DNA from: Saprospiraceae bacterium
GTDB lineage: Bacteria > Bacteroidota > Bacteroidia > Chitinophagales > Saprospiraceae
NCBI GenBank assembly: GCA_020630435.1
Contig: JAHDBJ010000047.1
Location: forward strand, 1 to 37,276
Reading direction: 5' to 3'
Length of the DNA stretch: 37,276 nt
Numbering within the stretch: position 1 is the first letter of the stretch; every line of letters starts with the position of its first letter. The notes below the pieces were generated by a model that saw nothing but the letters and a program-made list of their open reading frames with translations, ran no database searches and had not been told where the DNA came from. Made by a program: the position numbers and the translations under genes. This document shows positions 9,701 through 15,105 of this stretch, one piece after another.

Positions 9701-10774
9701 ATGAAGAAAAAAATAATCGATTTTTTAAAATTTCTTTTCTTTTTAGGGATAGGGCTTACCATATTGTATCTTTTATATCAAAACTTAGATGGAAAATTTC
9801 AAGAACAATGCAAGCTAGATGGTGTCTCGCCTAACGAATGTGTTTTGTTTGATAAAATTATAGCAGATTTCAAAAGCACTAATTCTTTCTGGATTTTAAT
9901 GGTGTTGGTTGCTTTTACAATAAGTAATATTAGTAGAGCCATTAGATGGAATATGTTGTTACGCCCTTTAGGTTATTCACCTAAGTTTATCAATGCTTTT
10001 TTTACAACAATGCTAGGTTATTTTGCCAATTTAGCGTTACCAAGAATGGGAGAAATTGTCAAGGTAGGTGCAATGGCACAATACGAAAAAATACCTATTG
10101 AAAAAGTCATGGGGACAATAGTTGTCGATAGAACGATTGATGTCATTAGTTTATTAATGGTAATCGGAATAGCCTTATTTTTAGAATATGATAAAATATG
10201 GGGTTTTTTATCTGAACAAATGAATGGTCAAGAACAATCTACAGATGGTCTCCTAGGTAATATTTATATACAACTATTTCTGGCTTTAGGATTTATAATA
10301 CTGCTACTGGGATTTCTTTTTAGAAAAAGAATTATGAACTCTAATTTATTTATAAAAGGAAAAAATCTCCTACTAGGATTTTGGGAAGGCATCAAAAGTG
10401 TAGGACAACTGAAACGCCCTTGGCTTTTTATATTCCATAGCATCACTATTTGGTTGATGTATTATTTGATGACCTATTTTTGTATGCTGTCTTTTGCTCC
10501 AACAGCTTCTTTAGGACTGACTGCGGCACTGCTGGCATTTGTATTTGGAGCATTTGGTATAGTCATCCCTTCTCCTGGAGGAATGGGAACGTACCATATT
10601 CTAGTCGTTGCAGCATTATCGTTTTATGCAGTAGATCAGTTTGATGCTTTTTCTTATGCCAATATAAATTTCTTTTCTATTATGATAGGATGTAATGTCT
10701 TATTAGGTCTTTTAGCTTTATTATTATTGCCAACTTTAAATAAGAATTATATCCCAACTCCTAGGCAGGAATGA
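9701..10774 (+). CDS. YbhN/UPF0104-type integral membrane protein (LPG synthase TM-domain family)
   Basis: A 357-aa polytopic membrane protein with about eight hydrophobic segments, including residues 8-25, 60-78, 185-210, 265-295 and 320-345. The segment LRPLGYSPKFINAFFTTMLGYFANLALPRMGEIVKVGAMAQYEKI and the later FGIVIPSPGGMGTYH match the lysylphosphatidylglycerol-synthase transmembrane domain family. The cytosolic aminoacyl-transferase domain is absent, so a lipid-flippase-like or unknown role is more likely than lysyl transfer. It probably forms a unit with panC. It ends 3 bases before the hairpin that terminates the converging TROVE transcript. Confidence 0.85.
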   Translation: MKKKIIDFLKFLFFLGIGLTILYLLYQNLDGKFQEQCKLDGVSPNECVLFDKIIADFKSTNSFWILMVLVAFTISNISRAIRWNMLLRPLGYSPKFINAFFTTMLGYFANLALPRMGEIVKVGAMAQYEKIPIEKVMGTIVVDRTIDVISLLMVIGIALFLEYDKIWGFLSEQMNGQEQSTDGLLGNIYIQLFLALGFIILLLGFLFRKRIMNSNLFIKGKNLLLGFWEGIKSVGQLKRPWLFIFHSITIWLMYYLMTYFCMLSFAPTASLGLTAALLAFVFGAFGIVIPSPGGMGTYHILVVAALSFYAVDQFDAFSYANINFFSIMIGCNVLLGLLALLLLPTLNKNYIPTPRQE

Positions 10775-10776
10775 AA

Positions 10777-10809
10777 ACACCCCAACGAATCGGAGATTCA
10801 TCGAGGTGT
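10777..10809 (-). terminator. Terminator of the TROVE / tRNA-array transcript
   Basis: Read on the minus strand, 15 bases pair with 15 bases with no mismatch (several G-U pairs) around a TCC loop, followed by a short T-tract. It begins 20 bases after the TROVE stop codon. The plus strand has no T-run after the hairpin, so it mainly serves the minus-strand transcript. Confidence 0.8.
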
Positions 10810-10829
10810 ATATCAACTAAATCAATTTT

Positions 10830-12287
10830 CTATAGTACGATAGCTTCCACTTCCTTTACTAAAGCATTTCGATCTGTTTCAAGTACCTTCATAGTATCAA
10901 AGATCTTTTCGCTGAAACCTGCCAATTCGAAAACATTGTTTTCTGGGAACTGTAGGCTACCATATCCTCGAAGATCAATTGAGTACACAAAAGGATCAGC
11001 ACCTGTACGTTGCTTGTAGTCCGCAAAAGCCTTTGTTGGTGCACCGCCGCCAACCCACGCTTGCATATCTGAAAAGATGACAATTCGACGATATGCCTTC
11101 TTCGCTGTGTTAAAGATAGCATTGAAACTTGTTCCATGACCTACCTTGTTTTGACGAGCAAAGTTAGCACCAAAGGTCATTACTGAATTCTTCAGATCGT
11201 ATGAAATGTATCGTGCTGATGTACCAAATTCCATTAGGTCAGCATTGCTACGCTTTGCTAACATCATACCAAATACAGCACCTAGTTCTGAACAACGCAT
11301 ATGTTGTGACTTACTCACCGGGCTTTCCATTGAACCCGAATTATCAACCACTACTAATGTATCTTCTAGAGCAGGTACATTTTGACAAGCAATTTCAATC
11401 GCTCGGTCAAGTGCCGCACGGATCTTACGTTCTTGAGCATTCTTACCGTTGAATTGCTTGTAAGCTACTAAGTATCGGAATGGTAGCACTAATGACTTTT
11501 GGATACGGTGTTCATTCGTTAGAATTGCTAACGCAGCATCCAATTGCTTAGGTGCTTGTTCTGCAATATTACGTAGATTACGAAGTACTGCGAAGTAACC
11601 AATCTTACCACTTTCGATCAACTCCTTCCATACGGCAGCCTTACGGATTTCCTTATCCTTTGCATTCGTTGCTGTTTGACCTGCTTGAGTTAACTTTGAT
11701 TCCCAAGTACCTGTTGACTTAAGTGTCCCTGCGACTAATTGAGCCAATGCCTTCGCATTCCGTTCTGTCGCTACAGGATGTACCAAGTTTACAATATCTA
11801 CTAGCTTTACAGAACGACCTTCTCCACGATACTTTGCCAATTGATAACCATCAAACTTATTGAAGGCTTGTGCAAATCCCTTCTTCATAGCATTTGGAAC
11901 AGTTGAACCACCAATTGCCTTGTAGTATGCTACTGTTTCCAACATATCATCAGGACGGAAGATCATCTTTTCATAAAAATGCTTTGCCCAAGGCTTACCC
12001 GAAGCATAAGCTGCTAATTCCGCACCCAATACATGTGTAATCGAACGCATACCAAACTTTGTACGGGCATAAATAGCTGCCTTTGCTGCAAACTCTGCAT
12101 CAACCTCCTTTACCAACTTCGCTAAGTCCTTAAAAGTATCCTTTGCCGAACGGTAGAATTGATCTTGGGCAAATGAAGTCAACAGCATAGAAATCAATTG
12201 CATCTTAGCAGATTGCTTGTAAGCTGTGCCATTTGCTCGGTTGATAGTTTGCAACTTTTGCTTTGTTGCCTTGTTGAATAGTGCCAT
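10830..12287 (-). CDS. rsr: TROVE / vWA domain protein (bacterial Ro60, Rsr-like)
   Basis: Ro60 orthologues are doughnut-shaped RNA-binding proteins that hold misfolded RNA ends and Y RNAs. In bacteria they act in RNA quality control and tRNA repair. Residues 1 to about 300 form the helical TROVE ring (for example YARTKFGMRSITHVLGAELA at about 73-92). A vWA domain follows with an intact MIDAS metal site: Asp315, Ser317 and Ser319 in DNSGSM, Thr386 in HGTSF and Asp407 in FSDMQ. The 485-aa length is normal. It lies 111 bases downstream of the last tRNA, on the same strand and with no terminator between. Codon use is strikingly different from neighbours: all 44 Lys are AAG, all 25 Arg are CGN and none of 23 Ile is ATA. 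No rtcB/rtcA is present in the window. Confidence 0.95.
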   Translation of the reverse strand: MALFNKATKQKLQTINRANGTAYKQSAKMQLISMLLTSFAQDQFYRSAKDTFKDLAKLVKEVDAEFAAKAAIYARTKFGMRSITHVLGAELAAYASGKPWAKHFYEKMIFRPDDMLETVAYYKAIGGSTVPNAMKKGFAQAFNKFDGYQLAKYRGEGRSVKLVDIVNLVHPVATERNAKALAQLVAGTLKSTGTWESKLTQAGQTATNAKDKEIRKAAVWKELIESGKIGYFAVLRNLRNIAEQAPKQLDAALAILTNEHRIQKSLVLPFRYLVAYKQFNGKNAQERKIRAALDRAIEIACQNVPALEDTLVVVDNSGSMESPVSKSQHMRCSELGAVFGMMLAKRSNADLMEFGTSARYISYDLKNSVMTFGANFARQNKVGHGTSFNAIFNTAKKAYRRIVIFSDMQAWVGGGAPTKAFADYKQRTGADPFVYSIDLRGYGSLQFPENNVFELAGFSEKIFDTMKVLETDRNALVKEVEAIVL

Positions 12288-12398
12288 TTTTAAAATAATT
12301 TTTTGAAAAAAAATAGCTTCGATAACGCCCTAAGAATAAACAAATTGAAAAAATATAGTTTCCAATCGTTCATTAATAGGACGTGAAACGAGCGTTAG

Positions 12399-12472
12399 TA
12401 TTCCCGACGGGGATCGAACCCGCAACCTTTGCTGTGAAAGAGCAACGACTTAACCAATTCGTCTACGGGAAC
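12399..12472 (-). tRNA. tRNA-Glu (UUC)
   Basis: A canonical cloverleaf with acceptor GTTCCCG/CGGGAAT, D-arm GAC..GTC, anticodon loop CTTTCAC, T-loop TTCGATC and discriminator A. It is the last tRNA of the array and the nearest to the TROVE gene. CCA is not encoded; genomic position 74 is C. Confidence 0.95.
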
Positions 12473-12477
12473 AGATG

Positions 12478-12502
12478 GTATCGGACGAACCTCGTCCGAT
12501 AC
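12478..12502 (-). repeat. Perfect 11-bp hairpin just upstream of tRNA-Glu
   Basis: GTATCGGACGA and TCGTCCGATAC pair without mismatch around a 3-base loop, 5 bases before the 5' end of tRNA-Glu and 9 bases after the small CDS. No U-tract follows on the minus strand, so it is more likely an RNA-processing or mRNA 3'-end stabilising hairpin than a terminator. On the minus strand the loop region reads GAGGTTC, recalling a T-arm. Confidence 0.6.
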
Positions 12503-12511
12503 ATATTTTAT

Positions 12512-12844
12512 TTATTTATAAGTACTAACCAATTTGATATGACCTATAATATGTTGATTCATCTCTTCAAGTTCTTCAGCAGGTATCCACAATTCTAAGT
12601 GATGATCCAAACCTACTTTTTGAACCTCATATTTTTGTATAAACTCATCCTTTACCTCAAACTGAACAACATGACCAATACCATAAGTCGGTACATTCCA
12701 TTCTCTTGTAATTTGTGTGGCATAAGCCTCATTTAACACAGGATAGAAAATGGGTTGTCCCAGTAATCTAGGAGGAAATGCTTTCCAGTTGGTCTGGATG
12801 ATTAAATCCAACTCCGCTTGATTGACAGGTCTGAAAAGTAACAT
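12512..12844 (-). CDS. Small 'ADP-ribosylation/crystallin J1'-type protein inside the tRNA array
   Basis: A 110-aa soluble protein beginning MLLFRPVNQAELDLI. Its core, FPPRLLGQPIFYPVLNEAYA at about 24-43, and its end LWIPAEELEEMNQHIIG match a small family that databases annotate as 'ADP-ribosylation/crystallin J1', as I remember it. The biochemical activity of that family is not established to my knowledge. The ATG at 12844 is chosen because longer readings run back into tRNA-Gln. It sits between tRNA-Gln and tRNA-Glu, on the array strand. Codon use is host-like (AAA, AGA and ATA all occur), unlike the TROVE gene. Confidence 0.75.
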   Translation of the reverse strand: MLLFRPVNQAELDLIIQTNWKAFPPRLLGQPIFYPVLNEAYATQITREWNVPTYGIGHVVQFEVKDEFIQKYEVQKVGLDHHLELWIPAEELEEMNQHIIGHIKLVSTYK

Positions 12845-12910
12845 GATTTTAAATTTTATATTAAAAAAATATGAATTACTACCTGACATTATCATCCCTA
12901 CAAAACTCAG

Positions 12911-12982
12911 ACTTCCGAACAGGACTCGAACCTGTATCCTTGGAGTCAAATTCCAAGATCTTAGCCTTTAGACCATCAGAAG
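12911..12982 (-). tRNA. tRNA-Gln (UUG)
   Basis: Acceptor CTTCTGA/TCGGAAG, D-stem GTCT/AGAT, anticodon stem TTGGA/TCCAA with loop ATTTGAC, and T-arm ACAGG TTCGAGT CCTGT. The discriminator reads U, where G is usual for tRNA-Gln, and base 32 is A. CCA is not encoded; position 74 is C. Confidence 0.9.
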
Positions 12983-13012
12983 AAATTATTGACCTTTTTA
13001 CTTCAATATATA

Positions 13013-13066
13013 GAGGAATCAGAAAGTCTTTTTTACTTTTTCGATGTTTGGAAACTTCTATTCGTC
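13013..13066. repeat. 54-bp direct repeat, copy 1 (spacer after tRNA-Lys CUU)
   Basis: Identical over all 54 bases to 13231-13284. It lies in the spacer between tRNA-Lys(CUU) and tRNA-Gln. Flanking sequence is also partly alike (ACTTCAAT on the left side of both copies). Confidence 0.95.
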
Positions 13067-13117
13067 TTTATATTTAAAATATTTTGGTCGTAAATGGATA
13101 ATTTGTATATCCCTGAG

Positions 13118-13191
13118 TTGGTGCGGAAGGAATCGAACCTACAACCCACGGAGTAAGAATCCGCTGCTCTGCCTAATTAAGCTACACACCA
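13118..13191 (-). tRNA. tRNA-Lys (CUU)
   Basis: Acceptor TGGTGTG/CGCACCA, anticodon loop TTCTTAC, discriminator A. The T-stem GTAGG/CCTTC carries one T-T mismatch. It reads only AAG, the codon used for every Lys in the TROVE gene. Position 74 is C and CCA is not encoded. Confidence 0.92.
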
Positions 13192-13230
13192 ATATTTATG
13201 GATACTTAACATTCATACTTCAATCATTTG

Positions 13231-13284
13231 GAGGAATCAGAAAGTCTTTTTTACTTTTTCGATGTTTGGAAACTTCTATTCGTC
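13231..13284. repeat. 54-bp direct repeat, copy 2 (spacer after tRNA-Lys UUU)
   Basis: Second copy of the 13013-13066 repeat, here between tRNA-Lys(UUU) and tRNA-Lys(CUU). The spacing suggests duplication of a tRNA-Lys plus spacer unit. The spacers are identical while the two tRNA bodies have diverged at about one base in five. Confidence 0.95.
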
Positions 13285-13320
13285 CTAACACTAAAATATG
13301 ATAGTCACCTATCTACATAG

Positions 13321-13393
13321 TTGGTGCGGTGGGGCTCGAACCCACAACTCACGGATTAAAAGTCCGTTACTCTACCAATTGAGCTACGCACCA
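13321..13393 (-). tRNA. tRNA-Lys (UUU)
   Basis: A fully canonical cloverleaf: TGGTGCG/CGCACCA, D-stem GCTC/GAGT, anticodon arm ACGGA CTTTTAA TCCGT, T-arm GTGGG TTCGAGC CCCAC, discriminator A. Position 74 is C and CCA is not encoded. Confidence 0.96.
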
Positions 13394-13416
13394 AGATGTC
13401 AAATAACAAAAAATAG

Positions 13417-13487
13417 CAGGGGCATAAGGATTCGAACCTTAGCAAAATGGTTTTGGAGACCATCGGGCACAGCCTACGCTTGCCCCC
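13417..13487 (-). tRNA. tRNA-Trp (CCA), reduced D-arm
   Basis: Acceptor GGGGGCA/TGCCCCT, anticodon arm ATGGT CTCCAAA ACCAT, variable loop TTTGC, T-arm TAAGG TTCGAAT CCTTA and discriminator G all fit tRNA-Trp. Base 8 is A rather than U, and the best D-stem is only GCG/TGC in an unusual register. Total length is 71 nt. Confidence 0.85.
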
Positions 13488-13545
13488 GTATTACCAACCC
13501 AATATCTATGTTGGATTGGTAGAATACTGTCCAGTATATGTATAG

Positions 13546-13617
13546 TCGCATGAGCGAGATTCGAACTCGCAGCTTCCAGCATATGAAACTGGTATGTTGC
13601 CATTACACCATCATGCA
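13546..13617 (-). tRNA. tRNA-Met or tRNA-Ile2 (CAU)
   Basis: Acceptor TGCATGA/TCATGCG, D-stem GTG/CAT, anticodon stem CCAGT/GCTGG with loop TTCATAT, and T-arm GCGAG TTCGAAT CTCGC. It lacks initiator features (no 1-72 mismatch, no three G-C pairs in the anticodon stem). Elongator Met or lysidine-modified Ile cannot be told apart by eye. Confidence 0.9.
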
Positions 13618-13623
13618 ATATAG

Positions 13624-13699
13624 TGGGAACGGTCGGATTCGAACCAACACAAGTCACAGGGCTTCAACCTATCGCTCTACCAGTTGGAGCTACATTCCC
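13624..13699 (-). tRNA. tRNA-Phe (GAA)
   Basis: Acceptor GGGAATG/CGTTCCC, D-stem GCTC/GAGC, anticodon arm ATAGG TTGAAGC CCTGT, T-arm GTTGG TTCGAAT CCGAC, discriminator A. The variable loop appears to be 7 nt, longer than the usual 5, and base 37 is G. Confidence 0.92.
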
Positions 13700-13711
13700 A
13701 TATTTATTTAG

Positions 13712-13783
13712 CGGCCAGGATAGGATTCGAACCTATGACCAATCGGTTAACAGCCGACTGCTCTACCACTGAGCTACCAAGCC
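13712..13783 (-). tRNA. tRNA-Asn (GUU)
   Basis: Acceptor GGCTTGG/CCTGGCC with one T-T mismatch, D-stem GCTC/GAGC, anticodon arm GTCGG CTGTTAA CCGAT, T-arm ATAGG TTCGAAT CCTAT, discriminator G. Confidence 0.94.
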
Positions 13784-13791
13784 AAATATCG

Positions 13792-13864
13792 TCCTAAGGG
13801 GTGGACTCGAACCACCAACCTCCATCGTATCAGAATGGTACACTGCCGATTGTGTTACCTCAGG
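13792..13864 (-). tRNA. tRNA-Ile (GAU)
   Basis: Acceptor CCTGAGG/CCTTAGG, D-stem ACAC/GTGT, anticodon arm CCATT CTGATAC GATGG, T-arm GGTGG TTCGAGT CCACC, discriminator A. It reads AUU and AUC only, matching the absence of AUA in the TROVE gene. Confidence 0.94.
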
Positions 13865-13884
13865 AAAATGTATGTTTTATATCG

Positions 13885-13958
13885 TAGCGATGGAAGGATT
13901 CGAACCTTCGATCTTCTGTGTGTAAGACAGACGCCATAAACCGCTAGGCTACACCGCT
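13885..13958 (-). tRNA. tRNA-Val (UAC)
   Basis: Acceptor AGCGGTG/CATCGCT, D-stem GCC/GGC, anticodon arm TCTGT CTTACAC ACAGA, T-arm GAAGG TTCGAAT CCTTC, discriminator A. Confidence 0.95.
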
Positions 13959-13967
13959 ATATTTTAG

Positions 13968-14038
13968 AGCGAATAATCGGACTTGAACCAACATCTCCTG
14001 ATTACAAGTCAGGTATTCTACCATTGAACTATACTCGC
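13968..14038 (-). tRNA. tRNA with Thr anticodon (UGU) and a Gly-like body
   Basis: Acceptor GCGAGTA/TATTCGC, anticodon arm CCTGA CTTGTAA TCAGG, T-loop TTCAAGT, discriminator U. It is the same length (71 nt) as the next gene, tRNA-Gly(UCC), and differs from it at only 10 positions, two of them in the anticodon. The anticodon says Thr; the body looks like a copy of the Gly tRNA. Confidence 0.9.
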
Positions 14039-14060
14039 ACATTTTTGCCCGTTTTTTTAG

Positions 14061-14131
14061 AGCGAATAATCGGGCTCGAACCGATATCCCCTGATTGGAA
14101 GTCAGGAATTCTGCCATTGAACTATATTCGC
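14061..14131 (-). tRNA. tRNA-Gly (UCC)
   Basis: Acceptor GCGAATA/TATTCGC, D-stem GTTC/GAAT, anticodon arm CCTGA CTTCCAA TCAGG, T-arm ATCGG TTCGAGC CCGAT, discriminator U as expected for Gly. Confidence 0.95.
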
Positions 14132-14150
14132 AATTTCAAAACCATTTTGG

Positions 14151-14222
14151 GGTAAGTTCGGGACTCGAACCCTGTACTCTGCGGTCACAGTGCAGTATTT
14201 TACCTGTTAAACTAAACTTACC
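14151..14222 (-). tRNA. tRNA-His (GUG), weak stems
   Basis: An extra 5' G opposes discriminator C, the His hallmark. The acceptor is GTAAGTT/AACTTAC, the anticodon loop is CTGTGAC, and CCA is encoded at 14148-14150. The anticodon stem CTGCA/CGCAG has an A-C mismatch, and the T-stem keeps only three clear pairs. It is short by one base if the G-1 register is used. Confidence 0.85.
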
Positions 14223-14236
14223 ATTTCAAAGTGTTG

Positions 14237-14304
14237 AGAGCATGATGAGAATCGAACTCATACAATCGGATTTGCAATCCAATTTCTAACCTTTAGTCAT
14301 GCTC
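14237..14304 (-). tRNA. tRNA-Cys (GCA), minimal D-arm
   Basis: Acceptor GAGCATG/CATGCTC, anticodon arm TTGGA TTGCAAA TCCGA, T-arm ATGAG TTCGATT CTCAT, discriminator U as CysRS requires. The whole gene is only 68 nt because the D-arm shrinks to CTAA/TTAG around AGG, or CTA/TAG around AAGGT. Bases 8-9 are AC. Confidence 0.87.
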
Positions 14305-14332
14305 TCTTAAAATCGTTTTTCGGTTTTTCTAG

Positions 14333-14419
14333 CGGAAGAAGTGGGAGTCGAACCCACACGAGTCATTAACTCCTAACTGTTTTCAAGACAGCGACCACCG
14401 CCTATTGGCTTGTTCTTCC
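14333..14419 (-). tRNA. tRNA-Ser (UGA)
   Basis: Class II tRNA with a long variable arm (87 nt). Acceptor GGAAGAA/TTCTTCC, anticodon arm GCTGT CTTGAAA ACAGT, T-arm GTGGG TTCGACT CCCAC, discriminator G. Confidence 0.95.
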
Positions 14420-14439
14420 GTTTAATATTATTTCATTAG

Positions 14440-14528
14440 CGGAGGATATTGGAATCGAACCAATGTTTCGGGATTACCGAAAGCCTTACCTTAGCAGAGT
14501 AGCACCTTTCCAGCTCGGTCAATCCTCC
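14440..14528 (-). tRNA. tRNA-Ser (GCU)
   Basis: Class II tRNA (89 nt) with acceptor GGAGGAT/ATCCTCC, anticodon loop CTGCTAA, a long variable arm, T-arm ATTGG TTCGATT CCAAT and discriminator G. The outermost anticodon-stem pair is a C-A mismatch. Confidence 0.94.
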
Positions 14529-14548
14529 TTGAATTATCAAATTAATGG

Positions 14549-14622
14549 TACCCTGAACAGGAGTCGAACCTGCAACATTTCGGGTCTAAGCCGAACGCCT
14601 CTGCCGATTGGGCTATCAGGGT
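14549..14622 (-). tRNA. tRNA-Leu (UAG) without a long variable arm
   Basis: Acceptor ACCCTGA/TCAGGGT, anticodon arm TTCGG CTTAGAC CCGAA, variable loop only ATGTT, T-arm GCAGG TTCGACT CCTGT, discriminator A. CCA is encoded at 14546-14548. The class I shape (74 nt) conflicts with the class II form normal for bacterial tRNA-Leu, although A73 and the anticodon fit Leu. Confidence 0.88.
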
Positions 14623-14670
14623 ATATTTATGAGATATAACTTTCATATCTTCTTTATTTTTTTAAAATTG

Positions 14671-14744
14671 TACCTCTAGTAGGACTCGAACCTACACTTT
14701 TCAGGGCTTAAACCTGTTGTCTCTGCCGATTGGACTATAGAGGC
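14671..14744 (-). tRNA. tRNA-Leu (UAA) without a long variable arm
   Basis: Acceptor GCCTCTA/TAGAGGT, anticodon arm ACAGG TTTAAGC CCTGA with an A-A outer mismatch, variable loop AAAGT, T-arm GTAGG TTCGAGT CCTAC, discriminator A. Like its neighbour it is class I in shape (74 nt) despite a Leu anticodon. Their D-arms share AATCGGCAGAG. Confidence 0.88.
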
Positions 14745-14749
14745 AGTTG

Positions 14750-14835
14750 TGGGAAAGGTAGGACTCGAACCTACAAGATCATCTTGACGACAGTTTTACA
14801 GACTGCAACGCTACCAAATTACGTGCTACTTCCCC
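14750..14835 (-). tRNA. tRNA-Tyr (GUA)
   Basis: Class II tRNA (86 nt) with a long variable arm, as normal for bacterial Tyr. Acceptor GGGGAAG/CTTTCCC, anticodon arm GCAGT CTGTAAA ACTGT, T-arm GTAGG TTCGAGT CCTAC, discriminator A. Confidence 0.95.
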
Positions 14836-14845
14836 AATTATGTTG

Positions 14846-14917
14846 TAGTCACACAGGGACTCGAACCCCGACCTGAAGGTTCGTAGCCTCCTATCCTTCC
14901 GATTAGACGATGTGACT
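14846..14917 (-). tRNA. tRNA-Arg (ACG)
   Basis: Acceptor AGTCACA/TGTGACT, D-stem GTCT/GGAT, anticodon arm GGAGG CTACGAA CCTTC, T-arm CGGGG TTCGAGT CCCTG, discriminator A. With inosine at 34 it reads CGU, CGC and CGA. The array has no tRNA for AGA/AGG, codons that are absent from the TROVE gene. Confidence 0.94.
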
Positions 14918-14936
14918 ATTTAATGTTATATTTTGG

Positions 14937-15011
14937 TATAAGAGGCCGGATTTGAACCGGCACCTACATGGCTCCAAACCACGTGCTCTGCGCATATTAA
15001 GCTACTCCTAT
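14937..15011 (-). tRNA. tRNA-Pro (UGG)
   Basis: Acceptor ATAGGAG/CTCTTAT, anticodon arm CGTGG TTTGGAG CCATG, T-arm GCCGG TTCAAAT CCGGC, discriminator A. CCA is encoded at 14934-14936. The D-loop (AATATGCGCAG) lacks the usual GG. Confidence 0.92.
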
Positions 15012-15018
15012 ATATTTG

Positions 15019-15093
15019 TGGAAGCAATGGGTATCGAACCCATCTCATCCGATTTGCAAAACCGAATCGCCTTGCCTTGGTACATTTGCTCCC
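15019..15093 (-). tRNA. tRNA-Ala (UGC)
   Basis: Acceptor GGGAGCA/TGCTTCC contains the G3-U70 wobble, the alanine identity element. Anticodon arm TCGGT TTTGCAA ATCGG, T-arm ATGGG TTCGATA CCCAT, discriminator A. The D-stem is poorly paired and bases 8-9 are AA. Confidence 0.9.
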
Positions 15094-15105
15094 ATTATAA
15101 ATAAG

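Noticed and set aside
12845-12949. Longer N-terminus for the small CDS starting at 12949
   Set aside because: The extra 35 residues are encoded by tRNA-Gln and its spacer. The family start MLLFRPV lies at 12844.
14549-14622. Amber suppressor tRNA
   Set aside because: The anticodon is UAG, which reads CUA (Leu). An amber suppressor would need CUA.
14671-14744. Group I intron in tRNA-Leu(UAA)
   Set aside because: The gene is only 74 nt with a continuous anticodon arm; there is no insertion.
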